A DNA stretch of 46,071 bases from Bacteroidia bacterium (GCA_030432635.1 JAUIMB010000018.1:1-46071); one strand, 5' to 3'; shown: positions 24,925 through 34,813, counted from the stretch's first letter. The notes: generated by a model from the letters alone, not told the origin. Program-made: numbers and translations.

Positions 24925-27138
24925 TTAGGAATACATCCCTTTGACCTTTTTTAGCTTTTCTTTCCAAATGGAAAGGTCTTTTTTGTGCTTATCGATATTT
25001 TTTATCACATCCCGAACCAAAGGATTGCTTTCATCAACATTGGAAAAGAATTGCATATTGTTTTCCAATTGGTTGATTTCACCTTTAATCTCGGAAATTC
25101 TCTTTTTGATGAAATTTTGTTCATTATCGAGAAGGCGTGTATCGTTTGGTTGCGAAAGATGCTCAAGCTTATTTTCAAACTTGATCATTTCCAATTTTGC
25201 CTTGTCCATATCGAGTTTTCCAAATAAAACATCCAATGCCTTGTTGAACTTTCCGTCAATAAATCGTTTATGCTGAGGTACATGGCCAATGGCTTTCCAA
25301 GCTGTGATCTTTTCCTTGATGGTCTTGATATCATCGGCTGGTTTTCCAGATAATTCCAAACCTTTCACTTCATCCAATAATGCCGACTTTTGTTCGTAGG
25401 CAGCCATAAGTTCCTTATTGGCTTCATTGCGTTCGGCATGCAATCGGTCGAAATAAGCATTGCAAGCGCCTTTAAATTGTTTCCAAATCTTATCACTGTC
25501 CCGTCGCGGAACATGCCCAATTTTTTTCCAATCACTTTGAATTTTCTTCATCAAAGGCGTGGTTGCAGCAAAATCCTCATTGTCCTTATTGTCTAAGGCA
25601 ATTTGAATAAGCGCCTTTTTCTTCTCAAGATTATCGTACTGTTCCTTTTTAAGGTTTTTGTAATAGGCATTTTTGTTTCGGTTAAAGGATCTAACGGCTT
25701 CCTTGAATTTTGTCCAAGTAGCCTCATTGACCTTTTGTGGCACACGTCCAGCATTGAAAAAATCTTGTCTTAAGGCCTCAATTTCCTTTATTTTCTTTTG
25801 CCATCCTTGATGGGAATTCGTGATATCGGCAGCCACCTCATTAATTTTCCCGATAATCTCTTCTTTGCGCTCTAGATTTTTTTCTCGAGCCTTATCTAAA
25901 TCGGCATAATAGGCTTGTCGCTTATCGTGAATAGTTTTGGTAGCATTACTGAAACGTTCCCAAATATCATCGCGATGCTCTCTTGCAACAGGACCAAGCT
26001 CTTCTTTCCATAATTTATGAAGCACTTGCAATTCCCTAAACGAACGATTGATGTTATCATCTTTTGCGAGTTCCTCAGCACGTTCAATAATCTTGGTTTT
26101 TTGTTCAAGATTGTGCTTGAAGTCCATATCACGTAAGTCGCGATTGAGATGGAGAACATCGTAAAATATTTCAACATGGTGATGGTAGGAATTCCATGCA
26201 TTATTGTATCGGTCTCTTGGAATCGGACCAGCATTTCGCCATTGCTCTTGTAAATCCTTGAAATGATTGTACGTGGTGTTAATGTTCTCTTCAGTATTGA
26301 CGAGGCTTTTGATTTCCTCTATAATTTTCAGGCGCTTTTCAAGATTAGCCTTCAAATTATTCTCACGTTCCTTGTAGTAAGCGTTTAACCCATTGCGATA
26401 ATTACGATATGCTGCGTTGAAACGCTTTTTGACAGGTGACGCATGGTAAAAGTCAATTTCATTGCCACCTTGGCTGATAAACTCTTCCTTTTTTTCTTCA
26501 ATTAAGGCATCAAATTTTGAATTGAATTCTGATTTGATATCGTCAACCTGAGTTCTGATATTCTGTATTTTGTGATTGGCGATCAATTGTTCGAGTTCGA
26601 TGGCTAACTGTTCCATCGACATAGAATGGTAATCTTTGGACTCTACCTCATGTCGTTCGGCATTTTCGTCATCTTCAGCATCTTCAGCATTTTCCTTTTC
26701 AATCGCCTCAACATGCGCATCAGATTGTGAAGTGGTTAACTCGCTATCCGATTGGGATTCATTTGACGTATTGGCTTCTGGTTCTGTAGTCTCTACCTCG
26801 TTTTCAGGGTTTTCTTCGGAAGGTGAATGTACGTCGTCAGCACTGGTTTCAGTAGTTTCAATAGTTAGTTCATTAGCTTCAGGCTCGGCATCCTTTCCTT
26901 CAGAAACATCTGTAGCTGTTTCACTTACACTATCTTGTGATGATTCTGGCTTAACTTCCTCAGCAACCGTTTCTATGGATTCCGCATGGTTTGCTTCACC
27001 TGAAGTGTTAGTGGTGTCGCTTCCAGTTTCAACTTCAGTTTCAGTTGAACCCGTTTCATCGTTTGTTGTTTGCGGACGTTCAGTAGTATTCAATTTTTCG
27101 TTTCCATCTGCATCACGCAGGTTATCATTCTCAGACAT
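24925..27138 (-). CDS. DUF349 repeat protein with acidic N-terminal region
   Basis: A 737-aa cytoplasmic protein. Residues 1-170 are low-complexity and rich in Glu, Thr and Ser. From about 215 onward there are five or six helical DUF349 repeats, each with a core like WRNAGPIPRDRYNNAWNSY: the others read WKEELGPVAREHRDDIWERF, AGRVPQKVNEATWTKF, WKKIGHVPRRDSDKIWKQF and WKAIGHVPQHKRFIDGKF. The C-terminus (about 660-737) is a coiled coil (EINQLENNMQFFSN). Strongly charged helices suggest a rod-like scaffold. DUF349 has no agreed function. The large size with a disordered acidic head is usual for Bacteroidota members. It is transcribed alone, with its own terminator. Confidence 0.9.
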   Translation of the reverse strand: MSENDNLRDADGNEKLNTTERPQTTNDETGSTETEVETGSDTTNTSGEANHAESIETVAEEVKPESSQDSVSETATDVSEGKDAEPEANELTIETTETSADDVHSPSEENPENEVETTEPEANTSNESQSDSELTTSQSDAHVEAIEKENAEDAEDDENAERHEVESKDYHSMSMEQLAIELEQLIANHKIQNIRTQVDDIKSEFNSKFDALIEEKKEEFISQGGNEIDFYHASPVKKRFNAAYRNYRNGLNAYYKERENNLKANLEKRLKIIEEIKSLVNTEENINTTYNHFKDLQEQWRNAGPIPRDRYNNAWNSYHHHVEIFYDVLHLNRDLRDMDFKHNLEQKTKIIERAEELAKDDNINRSFRELQVLHKLWKEELGPVAREHRDDIWERFSNATKTIHDKRQAYYADLDKAREKNLERKEEIIGKINEVAADITNSHQGWQKKIKEIEALRQDFFNAGRVPQKVNEATWTKFKEAVRSFNRNKNAYYKNLKKEQYDNLEKKKALIQIALDNKDNEDFAATTPLMKKIQSDWKKIGHVPRRDSDKIWKQFKGACNAYFDRLHAERNEANKELMAAYEQKSALLDEVKGLELSGKPADDIKTIKEKITAWKAIGHVPQHKRFIDGKFNKALDVLFGKLDMDKAKLEMIKFENKLEHLSQPNDTRLLDNEQNFIKKRISEIKGEINQLENNMQFFSNVDESNPLVRDVIKNIDKHKKDLSIWKEKLKKVKGMYS

Positions 27139-27223
27139 TTTTCAATGTTTTTATATTGGACAGCTAATATACTAACATGTGCCTGATTTACAAAAAAGAA
27201 GCCCTAATTATAATGGTTATGGA

Positions 27224-27964
27224 TTAAATCGTCTTATTCCAGATTTTCCATGCTTTTTCAGCCTGCAACTCAAGCATTGGAAGTCCGTTGCACAACTGAG
27301 CACCTTGACGCTTTCCTACTTCTAAAAATTTAGTTTGCTCAGGATTGTAAATCAAATCATAAAGCAAGTGACCCTTTGAAATACCATCATAAGGAATATT
27401 TGGGCATTGGTTAGTATTGGGAAAAGTACCCACTGGTGTACAATTGATGATGATTTTGTATTTGTTTATAATACCAGAAGACAGATCGTCATATATGAAT
27501 TTTGCTTGCTTTTCTTTGGATCGCGATACATATGCTACTTCTATGCTGAGCTTATCGAGTGTATAGGCAATAGCTTTTGAGGCACCTCCTGTACCTAGAA
27601 TCAATGCTTTTTTATGTCTTTTCTTTAGGAGTGGCTGTATTGATTTCTTGAATCCATAACAATCTGTATTGTAGCCTTTCAACCGTCCTTTTCTGTCAAT
27701 TGAAATGGTGTTTACAGCACCAATGTTTTTAGCTTTCTTATCAATGTCATCTAGATAAGGTATTATTTTTTCCTTGTAAGGAATCGTTACATTGAGACCA
27801 GAAATATCTGTATTTTCCTTTAGTAACAACGGGAATTCTGAAATATCCTCTAAATGAAAATTCTCGTAAGTAAATGGTAGGTTTAAAGCCTCAAACTTTT
27901 TTGAAAAATAAGCTTTTGAGAATGAGTAGTCGATGTGCTTTCCTATGAGTCCGAATCTAGCCAT
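27224..27964 (-). CDS. aroE: Shikimate dehydrogenase
   Basis: AroE reduces 3-dehydroshikimate with NADPH in the shikimate pathway. The 246-aa protein starts MARFGLIGKHIDYSFSKAYF and has SGLNVTIPYKEKI (catalytic Lys), GAVNTI, NTDCYGF (catalytic Asp), the nucleotide-binding GTGGASKA, NCTPVGTFP and QLCNGLPML. An upstream in-frame start at 28009 would lie inside the preceding gene and add 15 residues absent from the family, so I chose the ATG at 27964. This start overlaps the DUF368 gene by 8 bp, giving a three-gene unit with the two DUF368 genes. Confidence 0.95.
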   Translation of the reverse strand: MARFGLIGKHIDYSFSKAYFSKKFEALNLPFTYENFHLEDISEFPLLLKENTDISGLNVTIPYKEKIIPYLDDIDKKAKNIGAVNTISIDRKGRLKGYNTDCYGFKKSIQPLLKKRHKKALILGTGGASKAIAYTLDKLSIEVAYVSRSKEKQAKFIYDDLSSGIINKYKIIINCTPVGTFPNTNQCPNIPYDGISKGHLLYDLIYNPEQTKFLEVGKRQGAQLCNGLPMLELQAEKAWKIWNKTI

Positions 27965-28976
27965 TGATTTTATTTGTACGTTGTCCATACCATTCCAATG
28001 CCAAAACAATGAGAATACCGATTACGATAAAAGTTAAGGCAAGATAAGTTTCAGTATTTAACTCAGGGAAGAAGCGTTCATAATTGGCAATGATTTTTTC
28101 ACCTCTCGAATCCAATATAAAAAGACCATCGCTCTGCATTTTAAAAATGGTCCTTTTCCATGGCCAAACCACTCCCAACGAGCCGATAATGAATCCGATA
28201 ATCGATGCTGTGGTGATACTTTTGTAATGTTTGAGTACATAATTAAGAACATGTGAAAACGTAACTAAACCAGCCACAGAACCAAGCGTAAACATACCTA
28301 GCACTTTCAGTAGCCTGATGCGGTTTTCATTTTGAACAAAACTAAAATCACCAGTTACAAGTTCAGCAAAAGTATCATAAAGGGCATTTACTGAATCTAC
28401 CAATAGTAGCACATAATTCCCTAAAAGAATAAGAATGAAAGACCCAGAAAAACCAGGTAGTGTCATTCCTGAAACACTAATGATACCACAGAAAAATACA
28501 AATATCAAGTTGTCATTTTCGGTTGCTGGATCTAAAAAGCTTATGGCAACACCAAGGCTGATTCCAATGCAAAGTGAACTGATGCTCTTGGTGTTCCAGT
28601 CCTTGAAATCCTTGTTGATATAATAAATGGAGCCTATGATCATTCCGAAGAACAAGCTCCATACATAGAGTTCGTAATGTACGAGAAAATAATCCAGGAT
28701 TTTCGACACACTAAAATAACTCACAATCATTCCGAAGAAAAGTAAACCAAGAAATTTTCCATTGATGTACCTGTAGAAACTGTTGAATCTACCATTGAAC
28801 AACAACTTGAATGCAGTTTTGTTAACACGTTGTAAGGAGTAGATAAACTCTTCGTAAAAGCCAGCTACAAACGCGACCACACCACCAGACACTCCAGGAA
28901 CCTTATTGGCTGCTCCCATGGCAAGCCCTTTAATCACCAAAAATAACCGATCCTGAAATCTTCTGGTGCTTTCCAT
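27957..28976 (-). CDS. DUF368 (PopT-like) membrane protein, copy 2
   Basis: A 339-aa polytopic membrane protein with eight or more predicted helices. It has the DUF368 hallmarks KGLAMGAANKVPGVSGGVVAFVAGFYEE near the start, repeated in diverged form as MTLPGFSGSFILILLGNY near residue 175, and an inner WPWKRT loop. The inverted internal repeat of the PGxSGG motif is typical of a transporter. Work on DUF368 in other bacteria (PopT) links the family to returning polyprenyl phosphate across the cytoplasmic membrane for cell-wall and envelope-sugar synthesis. It overlaps the copy 1 gene by one base and aroE by 8 bp. The substrate in this organism is inferred. Confidence 0.9.
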   Translation of the reverse strand: MESTRRFQDRLFLVIKGLAMGAANKVPGVSGGVVAFVAGFYEEFIYSLQRVNKTAFKLLFNGRFNSFYRYINGKFLGLLFFGMIVSYFSVSKILDYFLVHYELYVWSLFFGMIIGSIYYINKDFKDWNTKSISSLCIGISLGVAISFLDPATENDNLIFVFFCGIISVSGMTLPGFSGSFILILLGNYVLLLVDSVNALYDTFAELVTGDFSFVQNENRIRLLKVLGMFTLGSVAGLVTFSHVLNYVLKHYKSITTASIIGFIIGSLGVVWPWKRTIFKMQSDGLFILDSRGEKIIANYERFFPELNTETYLALTFIVIGILIVLALEWYGQRTNKING

Positions 28977-29977
28977 TATTTAACGGATTTTGATTTGTCA
29001 ATACTTTCTAGGGCGAAAATGGTTAAAAAGCCAACGAACATCAATACAATAGCCCAAACCAAATGTGCATCTCCAGAGTAGGACATCGGTGAGATACTTT
29101 CCTCTAAAACCGTTTTGTAGGTTTCAAAATCATTAGTTTGTTGTTGAAAAATGGATAAGGTGCCTACATCAGAAATGCTCAAAAAATCTTCAATGTTGCC
29201 TGTTTTTTCATTGAGCACAGAAATGGTTCTTTTCCAAGGCCATACCTTATTCAATGATCCTACAATGAATCCGGTAAGTAATGCCAATGTTATATTTTGA
29301 TAATGTTTAAACAGCCACTTTAGGACACGACTAAAACTCAATAAACCAATAAGTGCACCAATCATAAAAATGGCTATTCTTTTGATGTCAAAGTCATGTA
29401 AGGCATCACTTAAGGTTTTATAAGCTCCTAATATCACCAATATAAAAGACCCAGAAATACCAGGCAAGATCATGGCGCAAATCGCGATTGCTCCAGCAAA
29501 AAACAAGAAAATTTCGCTATCGTTTGCTGCTAATGATGGTAATGTAGAAATGTAATAAGCTAACAATGCACCAATGCCCATTGCTACAATTATAGCAAGG
29601 TTCCATTTTTCGAGTTGCTTACCAACATACCATATGCTTGCAATGATTAATCCAAAGAAAAAAGACCAAATCAAAATAGGATGTTGTTCGAGCAAGTATT
29701 TTGCAATACGCATGAAAATGACAAAACTAACGCCAATTCCAGTTAGCAGTGCCATAAGGAAACTACCATTAAGTTTTGACCAAAAGGCTGCAAACCCCTT
29801 TTGCCTAAGTGTGGTTATCAATGAAAAATCGATATTACCAATTGTAGTGATTAGCTCTTGGTATATTCCTGAAATTAAAGCAATGGTTCCGCCAGAAACA
29901 CCAGGAACAGCATCTGCGGCTCCCATGGCAATGCCCTTTAATGTGATAACGATGTAATCCTTTATTCGTCTTTGCAT
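28976..29977 (-). CDS. DUF368 (PopT-like) membrane protein, copy 1
   Basis: A 333-aa paralogue of the next gene downstream, with the same signatures: KGIAMGAADAVPGVSGGTIALISGIYQE, then MILPGISGSFILVILGAY, and VWPWKRTIS. The AADAVPGVSGG wording is closer to the general family than the AANKVPGVSGG of copy 2, so copy 1 may be the canonical transporter and copy 2 a diverged duplicate. Membrane helices fill most of the protein. It is the first gene of the DUF368-DUF368-aroE unit and has a good upstream promoter. A role in undecaprenyl-phosphate recycling is inferred from the family. Confidence 0.9.
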   Translation of the reverse strand: MQRRIKDYIVITLKGIAMGAADAVPGVSGGTIALISGIYQELITTIGNIDFSLITTLRQKGFAAFWSKLNGSFLMALLTGIGVSFVIFMRIAKYLLEQHPILIWSFFFGLIIASIWYVGKQLEKWNLAIIVAMGIGALLAYYISTLPSLAANDSEIFLFFAGAIAICAMILPGISGSFILVILGAYKTLSDALHDFDIKRIAIFMIGALIGLLSFSRVLKWLFKHYQNITLALLTGFIVGSLNKVWPWKRTISVLNEKTGNIEDFLSISDVGTLSIFQQQTNDFETYKTVLEESISPMSYSGDAHLVWAIVLMFVGFLTIFALESIDKSKSVK

Positions 29978-29999
29978 TGTATGATTTAGGTGAGAACCT

Positions 30000-30033
30000 C
30001 AAAGGTAAGAAACATCCACGACTAATGCTTCAA
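30000..30033 (-). promoter_or_regulatory. Promoter of the DUF368-DUF368-aroE operon
   Basis: On the minus strand: TTG (30033-30031), a 23-bp spacer, TACCTTTG (30007-30000), an exact TAnnTTTG element 23 bp upstream of the ATG. The spacer is at the long end of the reported range. Confidence 0.5.
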
Positions 30034-30143
30034 GGAAATACGATAGATTTTATAATGACTAAAATAGAGCGATATGTATCTGGTCAATAAATGCCAGCAA
30101 CTTCATTTTAAGCAAACCACGAGTTTATGATATTTGCCTGGAT

Positions 30144-31547
30144 TTACTTTTTCGATTGGGAAATAAGCGCTTTCACTGAAGGTTTTTGAAGGACTTTCGG
30201 AAATAGTTCTTCCATAATAAACTCATACTCACAATTGAGAAGAAGTGCATTTTTTAGGTGGTAGTGCCCTTTGGCATTTTCGTGAAGCGTAAAGTGCAGA
30301 CCTGCCAAACGAAATTCAATTTCGGCTGTTTCAGGATAGAATTCAGCTGCTTGAATCAAATTGACAATACATGCCTGATATTCTCCCAGAGCAATTAAAA
30401 CATCTGCTCGACTGAGCCAAGTTTGCAATTCATAATTTCCCAAATCCAAGGTTTTCTTGAAACCTCGTTCGGCTTCTTCCAGAAAGTTAAGCCTTAAATT
30501 AATTTGCGCATAAAGTTTCCAATACAATACATTTTCAGCATCAATATTAATGGCTTTGTTAATATAGAATAAGGCTTTTTGGTAGTTTTGTTGTTTGTTG
30601 TAAAACTTGGTAATGGCAATCCAACCTTTATCCAATAACGGATCTTCATGAACCGTTTTATAAAAGTACTGTACCGCCAAATCATTATTGCCCAATTTTT
30701 CATGGCAGTGCCCAATTCTTAATAAGGCAAATGAGGTTGGCTCATCGAGAGCCAAGGTGATCTTGTAGTTTTCTATGGCTTCATGATATAACTTTTTCTT
30801 TTCCAGAACCTTGCCTTTTTCAAGATATGCACCAACAAAGCTATCATCGGAAATTATGGCAAAATCAAAAGCCGCTAATGCCTTATCGTACGCTTTTATC
30901 GTGAAATATTGTCTTCCCAATTGATGCCAAGCTACTTCACAATACGGATTTTTATCTAAATAGATGTTGAGGAAATCTATGGCGTTTTCGTTTTGCTCCA
31001 AAAAATCATAACAATAAATTATATTGTACAATGCCGAATAATCTTCAATATCGATATCGAGGCATTTCTTGAAATATGTTTTGGCATTATCGAACTGATC
31101 CAAGAAAAGATATTCCATACCAATAAGCGCATATAAATCGGCAAGCCCTTCATTGTCATCGGTAATTTCCAAAGCTTGCAACAAAATACCAACTGCCTTT
31201 TCATGTAAATCCTGTTTTGAAAGTACATTCGCTTTTTGAATGTATATTTCCTCATTGGTTGGTTCTAGGATATGAAGTTCGTTCAGCAGTGTATCAGCCT
31301 CATCAAATTTTTGTTCGAGCACAAAAATTTCCGTTTGAAAAAGCTTTAAATTGATGGAGGAAGGATGTTGCTCAAGTCCTAATTTAACTGCCTTTTTTGC
31401 TAAGGCAATTTTACCGGTTTCTAAATAATGATGGATGATATTTTCAAATTCAGAGGAATCAAAAAAGAGGACATTGTTGGTTTTGAGCATGGACTCAAAT
31501 CTAGTAAGCGAAATTTTGTTGTTGTCTTCGGGTAGACCAAATTCCAT
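30144..31547 (-). CDS. Tetratricopeptide repeat (TPR) protein
   Basis: A 467-aa protein made almost wholly of TPR helix pairs, about eleven, for example ALAAFDFAIISDDSFVGAYL, AIENYKITLALDEPTSFAL, ALFYINKAINIDAENVLYW and AERGFKKTLDLGNYEL. There is no signal peptide or membrane segment, so it is probably a cytoplasmic scaffold or adaptor. The frame is open to a TTG at 31553, but the ATG at 31547 (MEFGLPEDNN) is the better start. Its neighbours give no hint of a partner: a 163-bp gap separates it from the aminotransferase upstream and 166 bp from the DUF368 genes downstream. Confidence 0.9.
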   Translation of the reverse strand: MEFGLPEDNNKISLTRFESMLKTNNVLFFDSSEFENIIHHYLETGKIALAKKAVKLGLEQHPSSINLKLFQTEIFVLEQKFDEADTLLNELHILEPTNEEIYIQKANVLSKQDLHEKAVGILLQALEITDDNEGLADLYALIGMEYLFLDQFDNAKTYFKKCLDIDIEDYSALYNIIYCYDFLEQNENAIDFLNIYLDKNPYCEVAWHQLGRQYFTIKAYDKALAAFDFAIISDDSFVGAYLEKGKVLEKKKLYHEAIENYKITLALDEPTSFALLRIGHCHEKLGNNDLAVQYFYKTVHEDPLLDKGWIAITKFYNKQQNYQKALFYINKAINIDAENVLYWKLYAQINLRLNFLEEAERGFKKTLDLGNYELQTWLSRADVLIALGEYQACIVNLIQAAEFYPETAEIEFRLAGLHFTLHENAKGHYHLKNALLLNCEYEFIMEELFPKVLQKPSVKALISQSKK

Positions 31548-31716
31548 AAGCAAAGCGTTCTTGGTTTAAATAAAAGTACTCTTATCAGTTAAAAATTTCG
31601 ATTTTGGGATGTAATGTTTTCAACAAAATAGTTAACAGCTATAGAGTACGAATTAAGATGATTTAGGGTTTTTAGTTCGTAATCAGCTACTTAATATACA
31701 AATAACTTGGCATAAA

Positions 31717-32898
31717 CTATGCCGAAATTGAGTTTAAAACGGACTTGATAATGTCACATCCTTTTATGATTTCTTCATTTGAAATGGTAAGAGGAGGTGT
31801 AATTCTGATGGCTTTTGGTTCAAAAAGTAGCCAAAACAAAATCAATCCTTGTTCTTGACATTTTAAGATGACTTCATTTGTAATATCGGCCGAAGTTGTC
31901 ATGGCAGCCAACATTAAGCCACGACCTCTTATTTCTGAAATCAAAGGATGTTGCAAATGTTCTCGAATGAGTTGTTCCTTTTGTAAGGCTTCTTCCATGA
32001 GATGACTTTCTACAATTTCCTTTACGGTTGCTAGTGCAGCAGCTGCAATAACTGGGTGACCTCCAAAAGTAGTGATATGGCCAAGCTTTGGTTGGTCCTT
32101 AAGCTGATTCATATGTTCTGAAGACGCCGTAAACGCACCTATAGGCATACCTCCACCCAAACCTTTTCCTGTGACCAGGATGTCTGGGATACAGTTATAG
32201 TGCTCAAATCCAAAGAGTTTTCCAGTCCGACCAAATCCTGGTTGGATTTCATCAAGGATCAACAACGCTCCAACTTCGTGACATCGCTGTCTTACCTTCT
32301 GCAAATAACCGTTAGTTGGCTCTATAAAGCCTGCACCTCCTTGAATGGTTTCTAAAATAACTCCTGCTGTTTTATTGGTAATATACTGAAGGTCTTCCAC
32401 CGAATTGAAGTTGATAAAACGAACATCGGGAATTAATGGCCGAAACGGTTGCTTACGTTCTTCATAACCCATAACGCTCATTGATCCCATGGTATTACCA
32501 TGATAAGCATGATTGGCAGCTATAATTTCACTGCGACCTGTAACTCGTTTAGCGAGCTTTAACGCACCTTCAATAGCTTCTGTTCCAGAGTTGGTTAGGT
32601 AGGTCATTTCTAAAGGCTTCGGAAGGAGGGAAGCGAGCAGTTTGGTTAGTGCTACAGTAGGTTCCTGAATGTATTCTCCATATACCATAACATGTAAATA
32701 GCGATCCAGTTGCGCTGTAATGGCATCAACCACCTTTGGATGCTTATGGCCTAAACTACAGGCAGAAACACCAGCTACAAAGTCGAGATATGGTTTTTGG
32801 TTGTTGTCGTATATGTAGCATCCCTCAGCATGGGAAATTTCCATTGCCAATGGGTGAGGCGTTGTTTGGGCTTGGTATTTATAGAAATCGGAAATCAT
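31717..32898 (-). CDS. Class III pyridoxal-phosphate aminotransferase
   Basis: A 393-aa member of the acetylornithine/4-aminobutyrate/ornithine transaminase group. Visible are YLDFVAGVSACSLGHKHPKV, LTNSGTEAIEGALKLAK (phosphate-binding loop), ILDEIQPGFGRTGKLFGFEH (Asp facing the pyridine nitrogen) and VTGKGLGGGMPIGAF with the Schiff-base Lys. Substrate cannot be fixed: it lies close to, but is not clearly, ArgD, and it sits outside an arginine cluster. It is not the DegT-type KdnA that would partner KdnB. The start overlaps the OstA-like gene by 4 bp (ATGA), an arrangement I recall as common in Flavobacteriaceae. Confidence 0.9.
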   Translation of the reverse strand: MISDFYKYQAQTTPHPLAMEISHAEGCYIYDNNQKPYLDFVAGVSACSLGHKHPKVVDAITAQLDRYLHVMVYGEYIQEPTVALTKLLASLLPKPLEMTYLTNSGTEAIEGALKLAKRVTGRSEIIAANHAYHGNTMGSMSVMGYEERKQPFRPLIPDVRFINFNSVEDLQYITNKTAGVILETIQGGAGFIEPTNGYLQKVRQRCHEVGALLILDEIQPGFGRTGKLFGFEHYNCIPDILVTGKGLGGGMPIGAFTASSEHMNQLKDQPKLGHITTFGGHPVIAAAALATVKEIVESHLMEEALQKEQLIREHLQHPLISEIRGRGLMLAAMTTSADITNEVILKCQEQGLILFWLLFEPKAIRITPPLTISNEEIIKGCDIIKSVLNSISA

Positions 32899-34697
32899 TG
32901 CTTTCCTGCGCTTTTTTGAACAGACTTTTTTAGCTTTTGAGGCTTTTTGGTTTTGAGTGTCTGTTTTACTGTATCTTTAGGCTTTTCCGGAATTTGGCGC
33001 AAGGCTTTATTGACCTTGTCTTTGTCCTTTTTACCTGCATTTTCAACGCGCTCCATTAATGCTTCGTCAAAGAACTCTTCTTCTGGTACAAAAGGATCCA
33101 GCCCTCTAATCACAGGAAGTTCTAAAGGTGGATCATCACTAAACAAATCTTCGACACTTTTGGGTTGTTCTTCACCTCTCCAATCAAACCCTCTAAATTT
33201 CCTAGCATTTTCAGGAAATTGGGATTCTGGATATATGTCACCATCAACCTGATTGAACAACGTGATGATTTTATAAGGGCCATCAAATTGTAAGTTGATG
33301 CTTCCCGATTTTGATTTATTGATACCTATTAAGGTGTCTTTATCGTCTCTCGAATAAAATATGATTTCGGCATTCTTGATAATGTCGACATTGTAGAGTT
33401 CATTATCCTGAAAGAGTCCGTATAACTTTTGACCCTTAATTTGATTGAAGCCACCACTTAGGGTGTCTTTACTAATTAGGAAAGCATTATCAAAAACCTT
33501 AAGTGAATCAAGTTCTTCTTTCTTCACATCGGAAATCAAATGAATGGAATCTCCTGTCATCTGGTTTCCTAGATTCCATATCACAGGCCGTCGCTTTGTG
33601 GAAAAGGCGTCACCCTTAAAAAAGCGATCGAGATTAATGAGTTGTGTCAATCCTGATTTGTGATCAGCATGAATGGAATCTGCCTTACCACTCATATCGC
33701 TCTTATACATTTTGGCATTATAACAAGCTCTTGTAATACGATGTTCGGGCTTGCCAGTAACCATCAAGGTATCGGCATGAATGTACAGCGAGTCATTTTC
33801 CTGAACCGTAATGGCGAGCGCACGTTTGGTAATAAACACAGAATCCTTTGCTCTAAAGACTTCAGCATAGTGCCCTTTGATAACACTTTTGTTAATGGTA
33901 TCTGTAACCTTTATATTGTTGGTCGCTGAAGCAAAACTTTGGTTACGGTCAAAATATAGACTGTCGCCTTCAACCAGCCGATTGTTATAGTGAATCTTTG
34001 AATTCTTTATAAAATAGCCTGTGTCATTATTGGTATCATAAAATCCACGCTCACAATATATCTTGCTCGAATCTCCAACGATGGTCGATGGTCCATACAT
34101 ATAGGCATGACCGGTTTCAGAATAAAAATCGAGCTGATTGGTATTTAAGGTGTATTCAGGATTCACCAACTCAACGTCCTTTAAGAATCGATATTTGCTA
34201 TCGTTCATATAGTAACGACCTATTTGACTTGTAATTGTTCCTGACGAATCTCGCACTACTTTTCCCTTACTCTTATAATATGCCTGCTGTTTGGTTCTGT
34301 CGAAATAAAGTGTGTCTGTGGTTAGTGTAGATTGTGGTTCGGTAAGGACAACATCACCTGCCGCAAAAGCCAACTGCGTGATGCCACTATATTCGACATA
34401 TTTGGATGTCATATTGATGGTGTCGCCTTGCTTCATCCGTACATTACTGAAGGCTTCAATAAAGTCTTCATTTTGATAGTACAATGCTTTGTCACACCAC
34501 ATGTCTACGCCTTCATGAATAATGTGGATTTGTCCTTGGTCACTTCTCACGAAGGTGGTAACATTGTCACCCTTAAGGGAATCCTTGACGGTAAAACCAG
34601 AATATTCAATATAGATTTTCTTTGGTTGTTGTGCGTAACCCATAGTTACAGAAACAACACAAATCAAGAAGAATATATATCTGAAATTAAAATTCAA
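32895..34697 (-). CDS. OstA-like LPS-transport periplasmic protein
   Basis: A 600-aa protein with an N-terminal signal peptide (ending VTMGYAQQ) and a long series of OstA/LptA-type beta-jellyroll strands. Repeated phrases are of the type ALYYQNEDFIEAFSNVRMKQGDTI, DTLYFDRTKQQAYYKSKGKV, YGPSTIVGDSSKIYCERGFYD and GDSLYFDRNQSFASATNNIKV. The C-terminal 50 residues are Lys/Pro-rich and look disordered. LptA-domain proteins form the bridge that carries LPS from the inner to the outer membrane; in Bacteroidota this long form is thought to fill that role. It has a -7 element upstream and overlaps the aminotransferase gene. Confidence 0.9.
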   Translation of the reverse strand: MNFNFRYIFFLICVVSVTMGYAQQPKKIYIEYSGFTVKDSLKGDNVTTFVRSDQGQIHIIHEGVDMWCDKALYYQNEDFIEAFSNVRMKQGDTINMTSKYVEYSGITQLAFAAGDVVLTEPQSTLTTDTLYFDRTKQQAYYKSKGKVVRDSSGTITSQIGRYYMNDSKYRFLKDVELVNPEYTLNTNQLDFYSETGHAYMYGPSTIVGDSSKIYCERGFYDTNNDTGYFIKNSKIHYNNRLVEGDSLYFDRNQSFASATNNIKVTDTINKSVIKGHYAEVFRAKDSVFITKRALAITVQENDSLYIHADTLMVTGKPEHRITRACYNAKMYKSDMSGKADSIHADHKSGLTQLINLDRFFKGDAFSTKRRPVIWNLGNQMTGDSIHLISDVKKEELDSLKVFDNAFLISKDTLSGGFNQIKGQKLYGLFQDNELYNVDIIKNAEIIFYSRDDKDTLIGINKSKSGSINLQFDGPYKIITLFNQVDGDIYPESQFPENARKFRGFDWRGEEQPKSVEDLFSDDPPLELPVIRGLDPFVPEEEFFDEALMERVENAGKKDKDKVNKALRQIPEKPKDTVKQTLKTKKPQKLKKSVQKSAGKQ

Positions 34698-34714
34698 GCC
34701 AATTAATTTTTGCT

Positions 34715-34722
34715 CAAAAATA
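34715..34722 (-). promoter_or_regulatory. Predicted -7 element of the OstA-aminotransferase operon
   Basis: TATTTTTG on the minus strand, an exact TAnnTTTG match 17 bp upstream of the OstA-like ATG at 34697. No TTG partner was seen. Confidence 0.35.
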
Positions 34723-34813
34723 AGTATAATCTTGAAGGAAGGACGTCACTTAACAGATTTTTAGTAGAAGCGCACAACCCGTTGGCCGATGAGCTTTACT
34801 TGATATCTTGAAA

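Noticed and set aside
26636-27175. 179-aa Ser/Val-rich plus-strand open frame
   Set aside because: It is antisense to the acidic Glu/Thr-rich head of the DUF349 gene; its composition is a by-product of that region.
31717-32898. Class III aminotransferase as the missing KdnA partner of KdnB
   Set aside because: KdnA belongs to the DegT/DnrJ/EryC1 family. This protein has the class III motif GKGLGGGMPIGA and lies 8 kb away in an OstA operon.
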